Part shown: positions 50,584 through 61,933 of the stretch, piece by piece | Layout: each line of letters opens with the position of its first letter | How positions within the stretch are numbered: position 1 is the first letter of the stretch | NCBI GenBank assembly: GCA_004764695.1 | Contig: SMSO01000014.1 | Span: 4,246,845-4,310,844 of the forward strand | DNA from: Schizochytrium sp. TIO01 | Lineage: Eukaryota; Sar; Bigyra; Thraustochytrida; Thraustochytriidae | DNA length: 64,000 bases | Direction of reading: 5' to 3' | Position numbers and translations under genes: made by a program | Notes under the pieces: model-generated | Told to the model about the DNA's origin: nothing | The model's input: only the letters and a program-made list of their open reading frames with translations | Database searches by the model: none

Positions 50584-51704
50584 GATTGATTTTGCGTTGT
50601 GGTTCTCCTGCGCAAACAATCCTCCTGAAGTTGGGTGTCAGTCACCACCTTTGCAGCAGGAGCAGCATTCAAACCAACTTCGGGATAGGGGTTTGCAATT
50701 GAAGTTCTGCAAGTCCCTCTTTGCCTGTGTGCTGCAAGCCACCAGGACAAAAACATCACCGTATCATAGCATAATGATAGGAGCAGTAGTAGTAGTTCGG
50801 AAAATCCTCTTCTTGCAGAGAGGTTTGGTGTATATATTTGTTACAAAAGCTGATGTTATCTAACTTATTTTATACTCACTTTTAGTGCACAATTAGGATC
50901 TAGGCCCTACTACCTATCCAGTACTTGCAGATTGCGAATCAGCTTGACTTTTTTCTGAGTTACTTGCATACCTTTATTTTTCCAATGGATCTGCGCGTTG
51001 CGCCGATACTTGAGTAGATCACATAAACTATTCAGTCAGAGTTAACTCTTTTCATGCCATTTTTTAAAGTTGAAATAGAAAGCAAAATAAATTCTGCATT
51101 TTTCTGCCACAGCCTGTCAGCGTCTGGCACAGGAGGTACCTTAGGTACTCGTTTGAAAGAGAGACTTGGTGCAACTACAGCAGGTATTCTCGCTTGGGTA
51201 TGCTGGTTTCGAAAGAATAGAGAGAAGCACGGTTTGCACACTTTTAGCTATGTTACCTCTTCCTTTAGAAAAGTCTCTAAAAGAAGGTCTCACATCGCCA
51301 GATTCACCACCACTTTCTGCAGGTTCTCACATAGCCACAAGTGCATCAAAGATCGGTGACGGAGTTTCTGACGGTGACCGTCTCGAGGTCGAACCATGAG
51401 GTCAGTAAAACTCTTTTCTGAAGCATGAGAATTGGTTCTGGTGTGGTGTGCACAACGATGGTCCCTATTGCAGTCTCACATGTGGGGAACACTGCAACAT
51501 AAGTCTCATGATTTCACCAAGCAAAAGAGCTGTCTTAAGACATAAATGCATCTCAGAGGGGATGAACGAGCGCTGGATCTTTGGACTGTCCAGACAGCTT
51601 AATTTGATGCCTAATGATGTTCATAAAGAAGGTCGATGCGGGATAGGTAGTGAGCGATTGATTTTAAATAAAAAAGAATATCAATCATAGCTGACCAGTT
51701 CGTT

Positions 51705-51739
<35 letters not shown>

Positions 51740-53280
51740 CAAGCCTTCAAATTGCTCCTATGTACATGTTCAATTTTCGAAAAACGTGGCGTGGAAGTTG
51801 GACGATGGTTTTAGGGGTTTGAAGGTGAAATTGATTCAATCCAGCTGTTTTGAACAGAACTAAATAAACGTTTCTTAGAATTAAACATTATCAAATGGGA
51901 CTACTTCACATCAGGACGTCCAAGCTAAGTCTTCGACTTGGTATCTAGCTCGACAAGAAGCGCACTGCTAGCAGAGGAGATGTGTAAAGAAGTTATCAAA
52001 AATGCTGTGTTGGATTATGTATAACCTTTGACTCCTATACAGGCGCTGTTTTGTTAAACATCCAGAACTCGCCAGAGACATATGAAAGTGCAACTTTAAT
52101 GAATTAAAAAAGGGTCTTGTTATAGCCTGTATTGTGTAACATAGTTTAATCTTCTTCGATTGTCTATATATAAAATGCTGCCAGCACAATCTTTTAAAAC
52201 AATCACAGCGTCGCACATTGTTCCCTATCCTCGTTCAAAATAGGGATTAGCGTGTATAACTTTTTGTCGCCATTCTCAGTTTGAGACCAAATTTATCCTT
52301 ATATAGAACGTTAAAGTTCTATAGGGGAGTAACATGAGAACGTCGATATGCAGTAGGGCCTGGTTTGGCTTAAAATAGTCGCAAATATAAAAAAAGTTTG
52401 ACTGAACTTAATTTGTTGATTTATTTCAACCTGGACAGCAGCAAGTCTCAAAATACCCGGACCCAAAATATTTATATTCTTCTTTTTCGCTCATGATTAA
52501 ACTCGACAGACACATATCTATAAAGATGTCAAGATCGCCAACGTTTTAGAAAGCTCCCAAGGCCTCTACGCAAGTTATTGCTGCGATCATGAACCAATTG
52601 AAGAATTATATAACCTTGCCTAGATAGAACACAGTGATAGTGTTGTCTTTACTTGGGTGCTCTTTCACAAAAAGAGCCGTGAAATTCTAGTGTCACTCTT
52701 TTATGAGCCCACTAAATAGAATCGGTGTGATTACTCACAGCAGCTTCTAAAGAACTTCAAGTAACAAGCATCGCCTGTTAGTACGAAACCCTGGAGTAGA
52801 GTTTTGTACCACCAACAAAATGAATCAGGAAGGTTACATCAGGGAACTTCATCCCTGCTTTGAATGTACTACCTTGAGAGAGCTGACAATCTCATCTCAA
52901 TATTTCTGCAATTCAACTTAGGGACTTTCGCCACCATGTCACATTGCTTGGTTTCTTTGTTTCTTTGTTTGAGCCTGTGAGGTTCTAGGGAGAGAGCTTC
53001 TCATCATGTTCTAGATTTGGCGTTGATGAATGTTCTAAATCACATTTGGTTGAGTCTACCCTCTAAATCGCAAATGCTTTGGTCAGACCAAATTCCGACC
53101 CAAGCTCTAGTTTTTAGGTTTGCTGCATCTGTCAAAACGACCATCTTTTTTTTTTTTTTTTTTTTTTAAAGAATTCATGACAAGGAATAGGGGACTATGA
53201 CCGGTTTGTTTTAACTTCAGAAAATGATGTTATTCGTAATTTGAGCTACAAGGAGTGTCGTACTAAGAGTACAAATGCTT
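50584..53280. other. Intergenic, no gene recognised
   Basis: It contains poly(A) at 51705-51731 and poly(T) at 53146-53167. Short ORFs (for example 51166-51399) have no signature and no supporting context. Confidence 0.55.
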
Positions 53281-53733
53281 TTACAATTCAGACCTTACTC
53301 TCTTCGAGTTTCGTCTGAGCTTGAAGTTTTCTTCCTCGAGCTTCACAATACGCGCACTCATCAAGCGAACCTTCGCAGCAAGCTCCTCCTGCTGCTGACG
53401 CTGTTGCTGCACGTTTTCATAAGGGATGATGACTTGCTTGATTTGGTCCATCCCTAGGCCCTCCTTCTTTTCGAGTTCGCCCTTCAGCAAAGAAACCTGG
53501 AATCTTTTCTCTGTAAGTCTACGGTTGAGTTTGATCGCCTTTTCTTTGTACCTAGCAGCTTTTGCTGCGTTCGCACGAGAAGATGTGATGAGCGTGGTGA
53601 GGTTTACCAAAGCTTCACGAGCAGCACCATCGACGAGAGCCTGATTAAGGAGCGAGGTTATAGCCCCTTCACTGCTTTGGGGTTGCCAACGCGGGGTATC
53701 ATCTCTCATCTTGCGTTTCGTGTTGCCTACCAT
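53281..53733 (-). CDS. Small coiled-coil protein, 150 aa
   Basis: ATG at 53733. The frame is open further upstream only through a heptamer repeat, which is not believed to be coding. The protein is basic and helical: about residues 40-150 are heptad-rich with Gln-, Glu- and Lys-rich stretches ('ENVQQQRQQQEELAAK', 'KLEEENFKLRR'). No bZIP basic region, NLS or known family is evident. It is likely an oligomerising protein; function unknown. Confidence 0.6.
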   Translation of the reverse strand: MVGNTKRKMRDDTPRWQPQSSEGAITSLLNQALVDGAAREALVNLTTLITSSRANAAKAARYKEKAIKLNRRLTEKRFQVSLLKGELEKKEGLGMDQIKQVIIPYENVQQQRQQQEELAAKVRLMSARIVKLEEENFKLRRNSKRVRSEL

Positions 53734-53740
53734 GATTAGT

Positions 53741-53826
53741 CTTTGGGCTTTGGGCTTTGGGCTTTGGACTTTGGACTTTGGACTTTGGACTTTGGACTTT
53801 GGACTTTGGACTTTGGTCTTTGGACT
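53741..53826 (-). repeat. CTTTGGA heptamer repeat
   Basis: About 12 tandem copies of GGGCTTT/GGACTTT directly upstream of the coiled-coil gene's ATG, presumably in its 5' leader. It is the same length class as the CCAAACT heptamers at 31508. Confidence 0.95.
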
Positions 53827-54459
53827 TTTACAAAAGAAGAGAATTTGAGAGCGAGGCATTTGAATATATAGTAGGTACTAGATACCCTTGGTTGAGTTAT
53901 TTTAAAATTAAAAAAATCTCAAGGGCCTATTAGTTGGTAGTAATTCACTTAGGTACGCCGAAGTAGCTCTCAAAGCTGGCGAATACTGAGAGCGACGCTC
54001 TCAAAGCTACAGAATTTGAAGCAGGAACGACAGAAGAGAAGGAGTTGTGCATAAATTGAAGTCATAGTTGCCCCCCCCCCCCCCCCCCCCCCAAAGTTTA
54101 AAATCTCGTTGAAGACTATATATGCGTTGAAAAGTTGCTCAATTAAAGGGATAGATGCATTGCTTCACCTTTATGGTGGCACAGCGATAGTTCTCTACTG
54201 GAAGGCAGAGAGCAACATGTCTTTGCTTTGCTAGGACATTGAGGCCTGCCATAGTGAAAATCACGGAGAACTCACAGAGCGACGCATTATGCACAAATGC
54301 ATTGATAAACCCTCACTCGAGACAGTCCAGACAAATCCTTTCAAGTACTTGGCCATCGAATACTATATCAAGTGAAGGTTTCCAGAGAAGTGTAGCCTTG
54401 ATTAAGAGGCTCGCACTAAGCAAGCTCGAAACAACCGCGTAAGGATGTGTATTCTCATG

Positions 54460-54518
<59 letters not shown>

Positions 54519-54943
54519 GAAGCAAAACAAGGGGTTCATGTCGCTTTCGCTTTCAATCCAAAGGTTTGAATTCACAAAGTCTCACCAGGAAAAGGGCAAA
54601 AAGGTTCTAAAACAAAAGATTTAATAATCTTAATCCAAGATGAAGGGTGCTTGGGTTCTAGATCAATGTCGTTATTGATCTCGCTGATGCCAACATAAAG
54701 GGCAGGGATTTTCTATGATTATGTGCATATACCCACGCTGACCAAACCATTCTCGAATGTGAAGATATTAACGTGGTGTTCTTTGTTGTTGAGGAGGAAA
54801 AAGAAAAGCAGGATACAGTCATTTAAAACGACGGATTGCGAAGTATTGACAGCTGGACTATTTGTTGCCGCAATTTTAGCCGAGTAAGTAACCATTATCA
54901 CACACACAAAAAGATGGAGCGGGTTATGAAATAAATGTGCGAA
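53827..54943. other. Intergenic with poly(C) and (AAC)n
   Basis: Poly(C) of 22 bases at 54071-54092 and (AAC)n of about 59 bases at 54461-54519. No gene recognised. Confidence 0.75.
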
Positions 54944-55565
54944 TTACTCAGCTTCCTCATCGGCAATGTAGATTCCGGGGATCATGAGGTTACACTTCTC
55001 AGCAATGCAGTGAACAATACCAGCGCGGAAGGAGTTAATACCACGAGCGTTAAGCCAATGCCAAAAGGCATCGCAGTGCTCCTTCTGGGTCATCTTTTCA
55101 CCACGCAAGGTGAGAAACTTGCCAATGAGCTGGTAGGTAGTGGTAATAGACTGGTCACCCTCTACAGTCTTGGCAAGCATCTCCTTAGCCTTGGGACCAA
55201 TACCAGGCACGGTGGTAATCTCCTCCTGGACAGGTGCAGCGAGGAACTCGGCCAGGCGGTCCTATTCCACCGGAGTACAGCAATCCCACATATCAAGCGA
55301 ATGATCGCAGTGCGAAAACAATCAGTTACCATCGTTAGTCGTCACGTGTTCTCTAGCACTCTACCCCTGCCATCCCCGCCCCGTTTCGTTTGCCTCGACA
55401 TTGCTGCAACAAGGCATCTTATGTTTCACGTTCTCCGTGATATTCAGACTTTGGTAAAACCGCCAAGTCGATGTGCTCCTTCTATCCTGGCTTTCTGAAT
55501 GCAGAAGCGCTTCGATTACTTACCTCCTTCACCTGCGAGCGGTTGGCGTCAAATCCTTCTGCCAT
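54944..55565 (-). CDS. BAF-like (barrier-to-autointegration factor-like) HhH protein, two exons
   Basis: Spliced gene. Exon 1 is 55565-55524 (14 codons, starting 'MAEGFDANRSQVKE'). The intron is 55523-55262, with donor GTAAGT and acceptor AATAG. Exon 2 is 55261-54944. The protein of 119 aa has 'FLAAPVQEEITTVPGIG' (compare BAF F.AEPM.EKPV..L.GIG), a helix-hairpin-helix 'PGIGPKAKEML', and 'YQLIGKFLTLRGE' followed by 'FWHWL...GIN' (compare YVVLGQFLVLK...F..WL...GAN). BAF binds DNA non-specifically and links chromatin to the nuclear envelope in animals. The match rests on these motifs and order, so the family call is good but not certain; other small HhH proteins are possible. Confidence 0.65.
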
Positions 55566-57395
55566 CTTCTTCACGTGCGTGCGTACGAGCTTGCTTGTTT
55601 CTGAGCGGAGATGCCGGCGTGCAGATACTGTTTGCTTGGATGTTCTTGAGCTTTTGAGATATGGTTTTGCTGTGCCGGTTTGCTTGCCCAGAAACAGAGA
55701 AATGCGAGAAAACGGGAGAAGAAAGAAAGATCTGATTAACTTACCAGACAAAGAATATATTACAATTGAAGTAATATTAGGGCTGGGTATGCGCGGTTAT
55801 ACCAGACCCCGCGCACAGTTCAATTTTGGCGTTGGTTATCATTTACGGGTGGGAGTACTAGTGAATCGTATGTACATGCTAGAAATTTTACTTTTGCGGA
55901 GCGCTCTCAACAAACACGAAAAGTGATTCACGCATAGAGTCTAGTTTTCGGAGGACTGTATGTAATCAACTTTTCGAAAAAGCCAGTATAATGTGAAGGA
56001 GAATATGTCGACTATTTGACATGGATTGTCAATTCTGATTGATGTTTGGCTTCCTTTCAGAATAGTTAAACTAGGCACGATCGACGAGGATCCATCAGCT
56101 ATTTGATAAGAACACCGATCGCAGGTTTTGGCAATGGATTATTTGCACACAATGCCGTGCTTGGACCGGTGTAAACCGCCGTAGACTAATAGACTGTATT
56201 CTCCTGGGCGCATGGACAAAGAAACATTGTTGAGAGCACCATTCTAATCTGCAAAGCTGGAACGTAAGAACATAGCTATGGGAAACCAGCGGACGCTCTC
56301 AAACCAACTAGGTAATTTAATGCAGTGTGCGCCAAATCCGTTATTAAAGAATTAAATGAATCAAACGATGATACGCTAGTAACAAACATGTATCGACCTC
56401 ACCCAAAGGCTGATTCTTCAGAAGCTCCTGCAGAAATTTACACGATAGGTGGACTCGGGAGTCTGATCGCCGGAGTCCTGGTCATAATAGTTGTTGGAGT
56501 TGCCATACGATGGTGTAGCTAGGACTGAATAACTTGAGCTGTAAAATTGACACCACCTTCGATCAGAGCTGACCACACCTATTTCGGGAAACGAAATTGA
56601 TTCTTACCAAATTGGATTTTTTGAGATTTTAACCTACCCTCTGTAATAGAACATAGTGTAAGGAGATGATAGGCTAAACTCTAATGGTACGAGATTAAAA
56701 ACTTTTCCACGTTTTATATGTTCTTTACTTTAGAAAGCTATTTCCTTAAAGCAGAAATAAAAAATTATGTTGAGAATACTAAAGGCGGGTGCTTTAGAAA
56801 TGTAAGATTCAGCAGGGGATCACCACATTTGTAGAAAATAGGACACGTTCGAATGTCTTTGTATCTGTGTCTTCAGACAAAAGGTGATAGATATTCGCAG
56901 AAACCTATCATTTCTATGCTTTTCTTTCTTTTTTTCTTTCCTTCCTTTAAAAAAAGTTTTTAGTCATGAGCCCAAGCAAAACAGTCAGCAACAGCGAAAG
57001 ACTCCATACACCCAAGAATTGTAATGGCCAAAGCACTCACAAACATACATGTCAGGGTTTAGGGAAAACAAAACCACGAATGTCCTTTAGAGCATGAAAT
57101 GCAGTATTATTTATTAGAAAGAATTTGTCATGGCAGTGATGTTGCATGTAAGATTAACAATGCAAAAGACTTTAGATAGAAACGAGTAAAACTAGGAAAT
57201 ATACTTTCGGCACAGTTCAGTGATATAAATCCAAACAGAAGGTGCCCTACTTTGGACATAAATTTGTTCGAAGAAGGCAAGCGCGTCCTATACTGCAGAT
57301 GCTGCAATGATTATGGATTTAAATTCTTGAAAAGTAGGTTAGTTAATGGTCCACAGCGAAAACTCGAATTATAACAGAGTTCGTGACAAAAGTAT
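55566..57395. other. Intergenic with one possible small membrane-protein exon
   Basis: Plus frame 56328-56522 ends in a single hydrophobic helix ('GSLIAGVLVIIVVGVAI') and a stop. It has no ATG and begins at a possible splice acceptor (TTTAATGCAG, ending 56325), so it may be the last exon of a small tail-anchored protein. No upstream exon could be matched in frame. The rest is non-coding. Confidence 0.35.
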
Positions 57396-58847
57396 TTAGA
57401 AATCAAGTTTGTCCTTGGCAGAATCTTCTGCATGGCTATTGCTATTGTCTTCATTTTTAGAATCCCACTCAGGAACCTTTTCGTAGGCATACCTGCTGGA
57501 GTACTCGGAAGGAGCCCAGAGATAGAGAATAGCAAGAAGGATGCCAAAGTAGAGCACATCCCAGAAAGCATCAAGCCTGTAGAAGCTCTGCCAGTGGCTG
57601 TCCATGTAGTTAGTGCGGATGCAATAGGCAAATATTAGTGACCAACTGCAGCCAAGAACCACTGCTGCAATAAGAATGCGGCGAAAGGTTATGTAAAGGT
57701 TCGTCTTGGCATCCTGGTGACGAGCAGCAAGGGCCTGAATAATGACTCCTAAGCTCGAAAAGGACCACATGAAGATGATAAAGTCAATAGCCACAACTGG
57801 AATTTCCATGAGAAATCCGCCAAAGGTGAGAGTACGGGTGTGGTTGAGCTGAGTCACTGTCAAATGCAGGTAGGAGAGCACAAAGTACGCAAAACCAAGA
57901 GCCATAATCTTGTTCGTGTTCTCACCAAGAGTTTGACGAACCACGCCAAATCCCATAGAAACAACAAGTACGAGCATGCGCGAGAAGGTCTTCTTGAGGC
58001 ACAGAAAGAAGAGACTTGAGAACATGAAGAACTTGCTACGGGTACCGTAAAGATTAAAGTGGTAGAAATCGTAGTAACGAAGGAAGGTTTCGAGAAGGCC
58101 AAAGACAAGTACGATTGAAATGCAGTTCTGAAGTTGCATGATCTCGCGCCAGTGACGACCACAAAGGTAAGCCCAAATCATTGAAGTGATCAGGTAGATG
58201 ACAGACATGTAGAAGTAAAAGTTCAAGAAGCCATAGACCTCCGCCGGCAAGAAGCCGAACGGGTTCACCCAGCGTGTCTCACCAGTAATCTCGATCTCGG
58301 AGTTCATGACATTGCAGTAGCTAATAACCAAATAATAGAACCCTTCATTCTGAATTTTGTAGGTACGGAAAAGGCGAGCCTCGCCATCGCCATCCGGCAT
58401 AACATCCCAAGACATAACATCACGAGCACCTGGGGAGAAGATGAGTGAGTTAGGAATGGTACATACGGCACCTTCTTCCGCCATAGCTTGTGAGCAACAA
58501 TACAGGCGCTCATCTGGTTTACCTTCCGCAGCGGAGCCGGCATTAGCGAGGTCTACGCCAAGGTACTTGTAGTCCTCCGCCGGGAACACAGAGACTTGGA
58601 CGAGAGCATTCTGGTCAGCAACTACCTCAGAGGGCAGATTAAATTTAAGAGCAATCTCGATCGCAGCACGGGCATTTTCCGATGAAATAATGTGAGGTGC
58701 ATCATCCATGGAATACATCGCGTTCTTCCTGAACATGAGAAAGTTATTCTCCAGTTTTTCTGCATTGTACTTGTTGACCGTGCCTTGGCAGCTCACGAGG
58801 CTGGCTGCCAGAACGGCAAAAGCCACAACAGCCTTGCGGACAGACAT
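57396..58847 (-). CDS. TMEM87/GPR107-type (GOST) seven-transmembrane Golgi protein
   Basis: A 483-aa protein, ATG at 58847. Residues 1-21 form a signal peptide. A luminal domain of about 180 aa contains Cys pairs ('LYCCSQ', 'AVCTIP', 'SYCNVM'). Seven transmembrane segments run from about residue 205 to 445. The family-typical stretch 'GFLPAEVYGFLNFYFYMSVIY' starts TM1, followed by 'WREIMQLQNCISIVLVFGLLE' in shortened comparison with TMEM87 (conserved h..LQ..I). 'SRMLVLVVSMGFGVVRQTLG' also matches the Lung_7-TM_R domain. The C-terminus is acidic, Asn/Ser-rich and cytosolic. TMEM87 proteins act in Golgi-to-endosome traffic and pH or channel functions. The gene is single-exon and intact. Confidence 0.9.
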   Translation of the reverse strand: MSVRKAVVAFAVLAASLVSCQGTVNKYNAEKLENNFLMFRKNAMYSMDDAPHIISSENARAAIEIALKFNLPSEVVADQNALVQVSVFPAEDYKYLGVDLANAGSAAEGKPDERLYCCSQAMAEEGAVCTIPNSLIFSPGARDVMSWDVMPDGDGEARLFRTYKIQNEGFYYLVISYCNVMNSEIEITGETRWVNPFGFLPAEVYGFLNFYFYMSVIYLITSMIWAYLCGRHWREIMQLQNCISIVLVFGLLETFLRYYDFYHFNLYGTRSKFFMFSSLFFLCLKKTFSRMLVLVVSMGFGVVRQTLGENTNKIMALGFAYFVLSYLHLTVTQLNHTRTLTFGGFLMEIPVVAIDFIIFMWSFSSLGVIIQALAARHQDAKTNLYITFRRILIAAVVLGCSWSLIFAYCIRTNYMDSHWQSFYRLDAFWDVLYFGILLAILYLWAPSEYSSRYAYEKVPEWDSKNEDNSNSHAEDSAKDKLDF

Positions 58848-61672
58848 GTTTACAAAAGACGTGTAATGGGCCCTTTTTTCTTATTCACAGGTTGTTTCCT
58901 TCGGATTCTCTCTACATATATTTTGTTATCATCCAAGTATTTCGTAAAAGCCCATGCCAAAGGTCACCAATGCAAACATCCACACGCAGAAGCAAGACGC
59001 ACCAATCCAGACATAGAATTTCAATGCCGAAAGAGATCAAGTCGTATAGGTACGACGAATTTCCATCACAATAGGCGGAACGAATCCGATTTCGCACAAC
59101 TCAAGTTAGTCAATCAACTCGCTTCCTTCACCACAATATCATGCAGACTTTGTCTGACGAACAGCATGTTCTATGCAGAAACCCCGCCTCAGCTTAGTCC
59201 CCTCCATTGCCTACATCTAAGCAGTTCTTGCTCTTCTCAAGGGCCGAGGTCGGTTGCTCTCGGCCGTCGATACGACGGTCAACCAGGGCTGAGGGGCTGC
59301 CTGCATCTGATGCTGAGCGCAGCATTGGGCCAACTTTGTGGAGACTTACGGTGGGCCGCGGGGGCCACGAACAAGCACGCGGTTCCAGGCGCAAGACAAC
59401 GGGCACGAGTGCCGTCCTGCAGGAAACCACCGAGGCTTTGGTGTTTGCATCAGTCAGTTCGGTCGAACTCAAGGTGCCCATGTCATGTCATGGCTGCCTA
59501 CCTATAAAGCCCCTATAGGCACCATAATAATCCTTTTACTTTGCTTTCAAGTCGATGCTCCTATTGAGTACTGTTCTTTCTATGCGCTAACCTCTTTACT
59601 TCTTTCTGTTCTTTTCTTTCTGTTCTTTTCTTTCTTTCTTTCTTTTCTTTTCTTCTTTCTTTCTTCCTATTCTTAGCGTACGAGTGGCAAGTGCTACAGA
59701 GATAAAGGACGATGCTTGCCGTCAAGTCTCTTCTTCGGGCAGTACTTTAAACACCACTCACTGCAAAGTAAGGCGGCCCGGAGAACCACCTTTCTTTTGT
59801 GTATGAATGAGCCCATCATCATCTGCTTGGCCCAACTTGGACGACCGCTTCTTCGATGCATTCGCGAAAGCGGGAGTTACAAGCGAAAAGCGTCTTCGAT
59901 TATCAAAAAAGCATAAACGGAAAAGCCTTAAGGAAAAAAAAAAAGAAAAAGAAACGAAAGGAGACTAGTACGCGCTTATGTGTGAGTATGTAGGGGCTTA
60001 AAGAATATGTATAGAGAGATCGACTCCTAGAACCTAATTTTAGGGTTTTCACCCAAAATTAGGGAGGAGATATCGCCCTTATCGTGGGAAATTCGCTTGT
60101 GGGAAATTCCTTCATGGAGATTGTCGGTACGCGGAAAGCATTAAAACGCATGGAAATCGACCGTTGTGACTTGAATAGGTTCAAGACGTCGCGTACCCTG
60201 TGGCAGGAATGTCCGAAGATTACAGAAATCACATGCGAGATGCTTTTATTCTCATGAGCTTAGACATACCACCTACTACATTGATAATGGTTGAACAAAT
60301 CGAATTCGCAAATTGAGTCTGTACTGGAGCATGATAATGATGTACCCTATCACCTGTCTTGGTAAGCGGAGATCAGCATCGCTGTCGTCATTGCGAGCGA
60401 TGCGAGCAGTACAAGCACGATCAGTGTTTTCACGAATATCAATCCTGTAAGGATTTGCTTGATGTCGGTCTTGCACAATCGAAGGCCCAGCTGCTACTGG
60501 CTCACGCGAAGATCTGGCAGATAATCAGCCATGACTGACAGGAACTGCTTTCACACATCTTCGAAATCATGGTCTATTCCAGTTACAGGCCACCACAAAA
60601 ATGTCTTCAATATTCAGGCTTGCACGATTGAGGAATCCAATGATGCTTCATGGCGCAAAGCCCGAGAGTCTATAATGATGATGACATTTCTCCAAGCAAG
60701 CATTCGGAAAACCCGGCCTAGGCTGATTCTTTCGATGGCATGGTGCTTACCTAGTTCCTAGGTATCTCGTACATGCAGATGAACGCGGCCTTGTAGCTTT
60801 TATCACACAGAAGACTTATGTCGGGGTGTTTCTGGCAAAGTCTTCAGGTTAGAGTTGTACATGAATGGCGTAAAATGAATCAAATTATGAATGTCATGGA
60901 GAGGCATAAGCCTCGTTCAAGTTTTAACCCAAACCTAAATGCTGCTGGTTATTTAGCTAATTAGCTTGGTGCCACAGCACTCTAAGCATGGCTTCCAATG
61001 CAGCATTGCATGTACGGGTATTTTCGTTCAAGTTGAGCGTTGCAATTCATCCTCGTCTGCTCTGCCACATTCGCATTCCTAAATTCATAAAAAAGAAGTT
61101 TAACGACTGCATTCCATAATCTTTCGTCATTGAGCCCTGCCAATTTACGGCGCAAAATAGCGCCGAAATGCCTGAGCGGCTGTCGTTTTCTTTGTGTAAT
61201 AAAGAGCGGAGCTCTTGCTAGGCAAATCAGTAGCTGTACTAGCAGTGTGCCGGGCCCTGCTTTTCTTACTAGTATGGGTGATAGGAAAAGCTGTAGCTAG
61301 CTAGCAGTAGTAGTGGCGACGGGAGTGGTAGGAAAGCGTAGATGACTGGTAACTATTGCTCTTGTAGGAATTTGTATGGTTTATGGGGTAATGCGCGAAT
61401 AGTGTACTTGTAGAGATTGGCTGCAAGTGGAGTATAGAGAATAGTGCATAGTATAGGGCGGAGGGAAAGTAGAGTAAAGCTTGAATACTGCACTTGGGTC
61501 GCTTTGCTGTGGTTTTCTCTGTTTCTGGTTGCACTAGTAAAGTGCTGCCTTTTACTTTTTACTTTCACTTCGGTTTCCGTCACTCATCAACCAATTCAAT
61601 CAGCTTGTGCGGACGTCTTGGCTGCGACGAGGAGGACTTGGTCAAGGCAAGGTCGCCAGGCAAAAGTAGAAA
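58848..61672. other. Intergenic, no gene recognised
   Basis: Pyrimidine-rich run at 59578-59670 (TTTCTTTC) and A-rich run at 59928-59965. A perfect hairpin-like CGGCGC-AAAATA-GCGCCG lies near 61151-61168. It would also read as an E2F-like TTTCGGCGC on the minus strand, though it is about 500 bp from the next gene. Confidence 0.5.
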
Positions 61673-61933
61673 ATGACGGTGGATATCAAGAAGGTCAAGG
61701 CCCCGCGCGAGCGCCGCTTCGGCTCGCCGTGCTACCATGAGGTGCAGGGTTTCTTGAACTGCCTCAAGTCCAGCGACTTCGATGACACCAAGTGCCGCAG
61801 CGAGTACAACGCCTTGATGAGATGTTCAGATGCCCTCGCGGTCAAAGCAGCAGAGAACAAAGGTCGCCACAAGCCGTCCACCAACTACCACTTGCAACGT
61901 CTCGCGCGGGCTGTGCTCCAGAAGAGCAAGTAA
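61673..61933 (+). CDS. Twin-CX9C (CHCH) mitochondrial protein, mS37/MRP10-like candidate
   Basis: An 86-aa protein, ATG at 61673. A basic N-terminus ('KKVKAPRERR') is followed by C20-x9-C30 and C41-x9-C51, the exact twin CX9C pattern of proteins imported and oxidised by Mia40 in the mitochondrial intermembrane space or matrix. Most such proteins are assembly factors or ribosomal or complex subunits. The size, basic N-terminus and the 'PCYHE' start of the motif suit mS37 (CHCHD1/Mrp10), but COX or complex I subunits of the same fold are not excluded. The C-terminal Arg/Lys-rich tail fits an RNA-linked role. Single exon, intact. Confidence 0.8.
   Translation: MTVDIKKVKAPRERRFGSPCYHEVQGFLNCLKSSDFDDTKCRSEYNALMRCSDALAVKAAENKGRHKPSTNYHLQRLARAVLQKSK

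Noticed and set aside
53741-53826. Interstitial telomere repeat
   Set aside because: The unit GGACTTT/GGGCTTT does not match the TTAGGG or TTTAGGG classes and the tract lies directly upstream of a gene.
53734-53859. N-terminal extension of the coiled-coil protein
   Set aside because: It consists only of the translated heptamer repeat; the ATG at 53733 is the first sensible start.
58692-59507. Plus-strand 271-aa ORF over the TMEM87-like gene start
   Set aside because: It overlaps the antisense of a clear gene, lacks any domain pattern and reads as a shadow plus non-coding flank.
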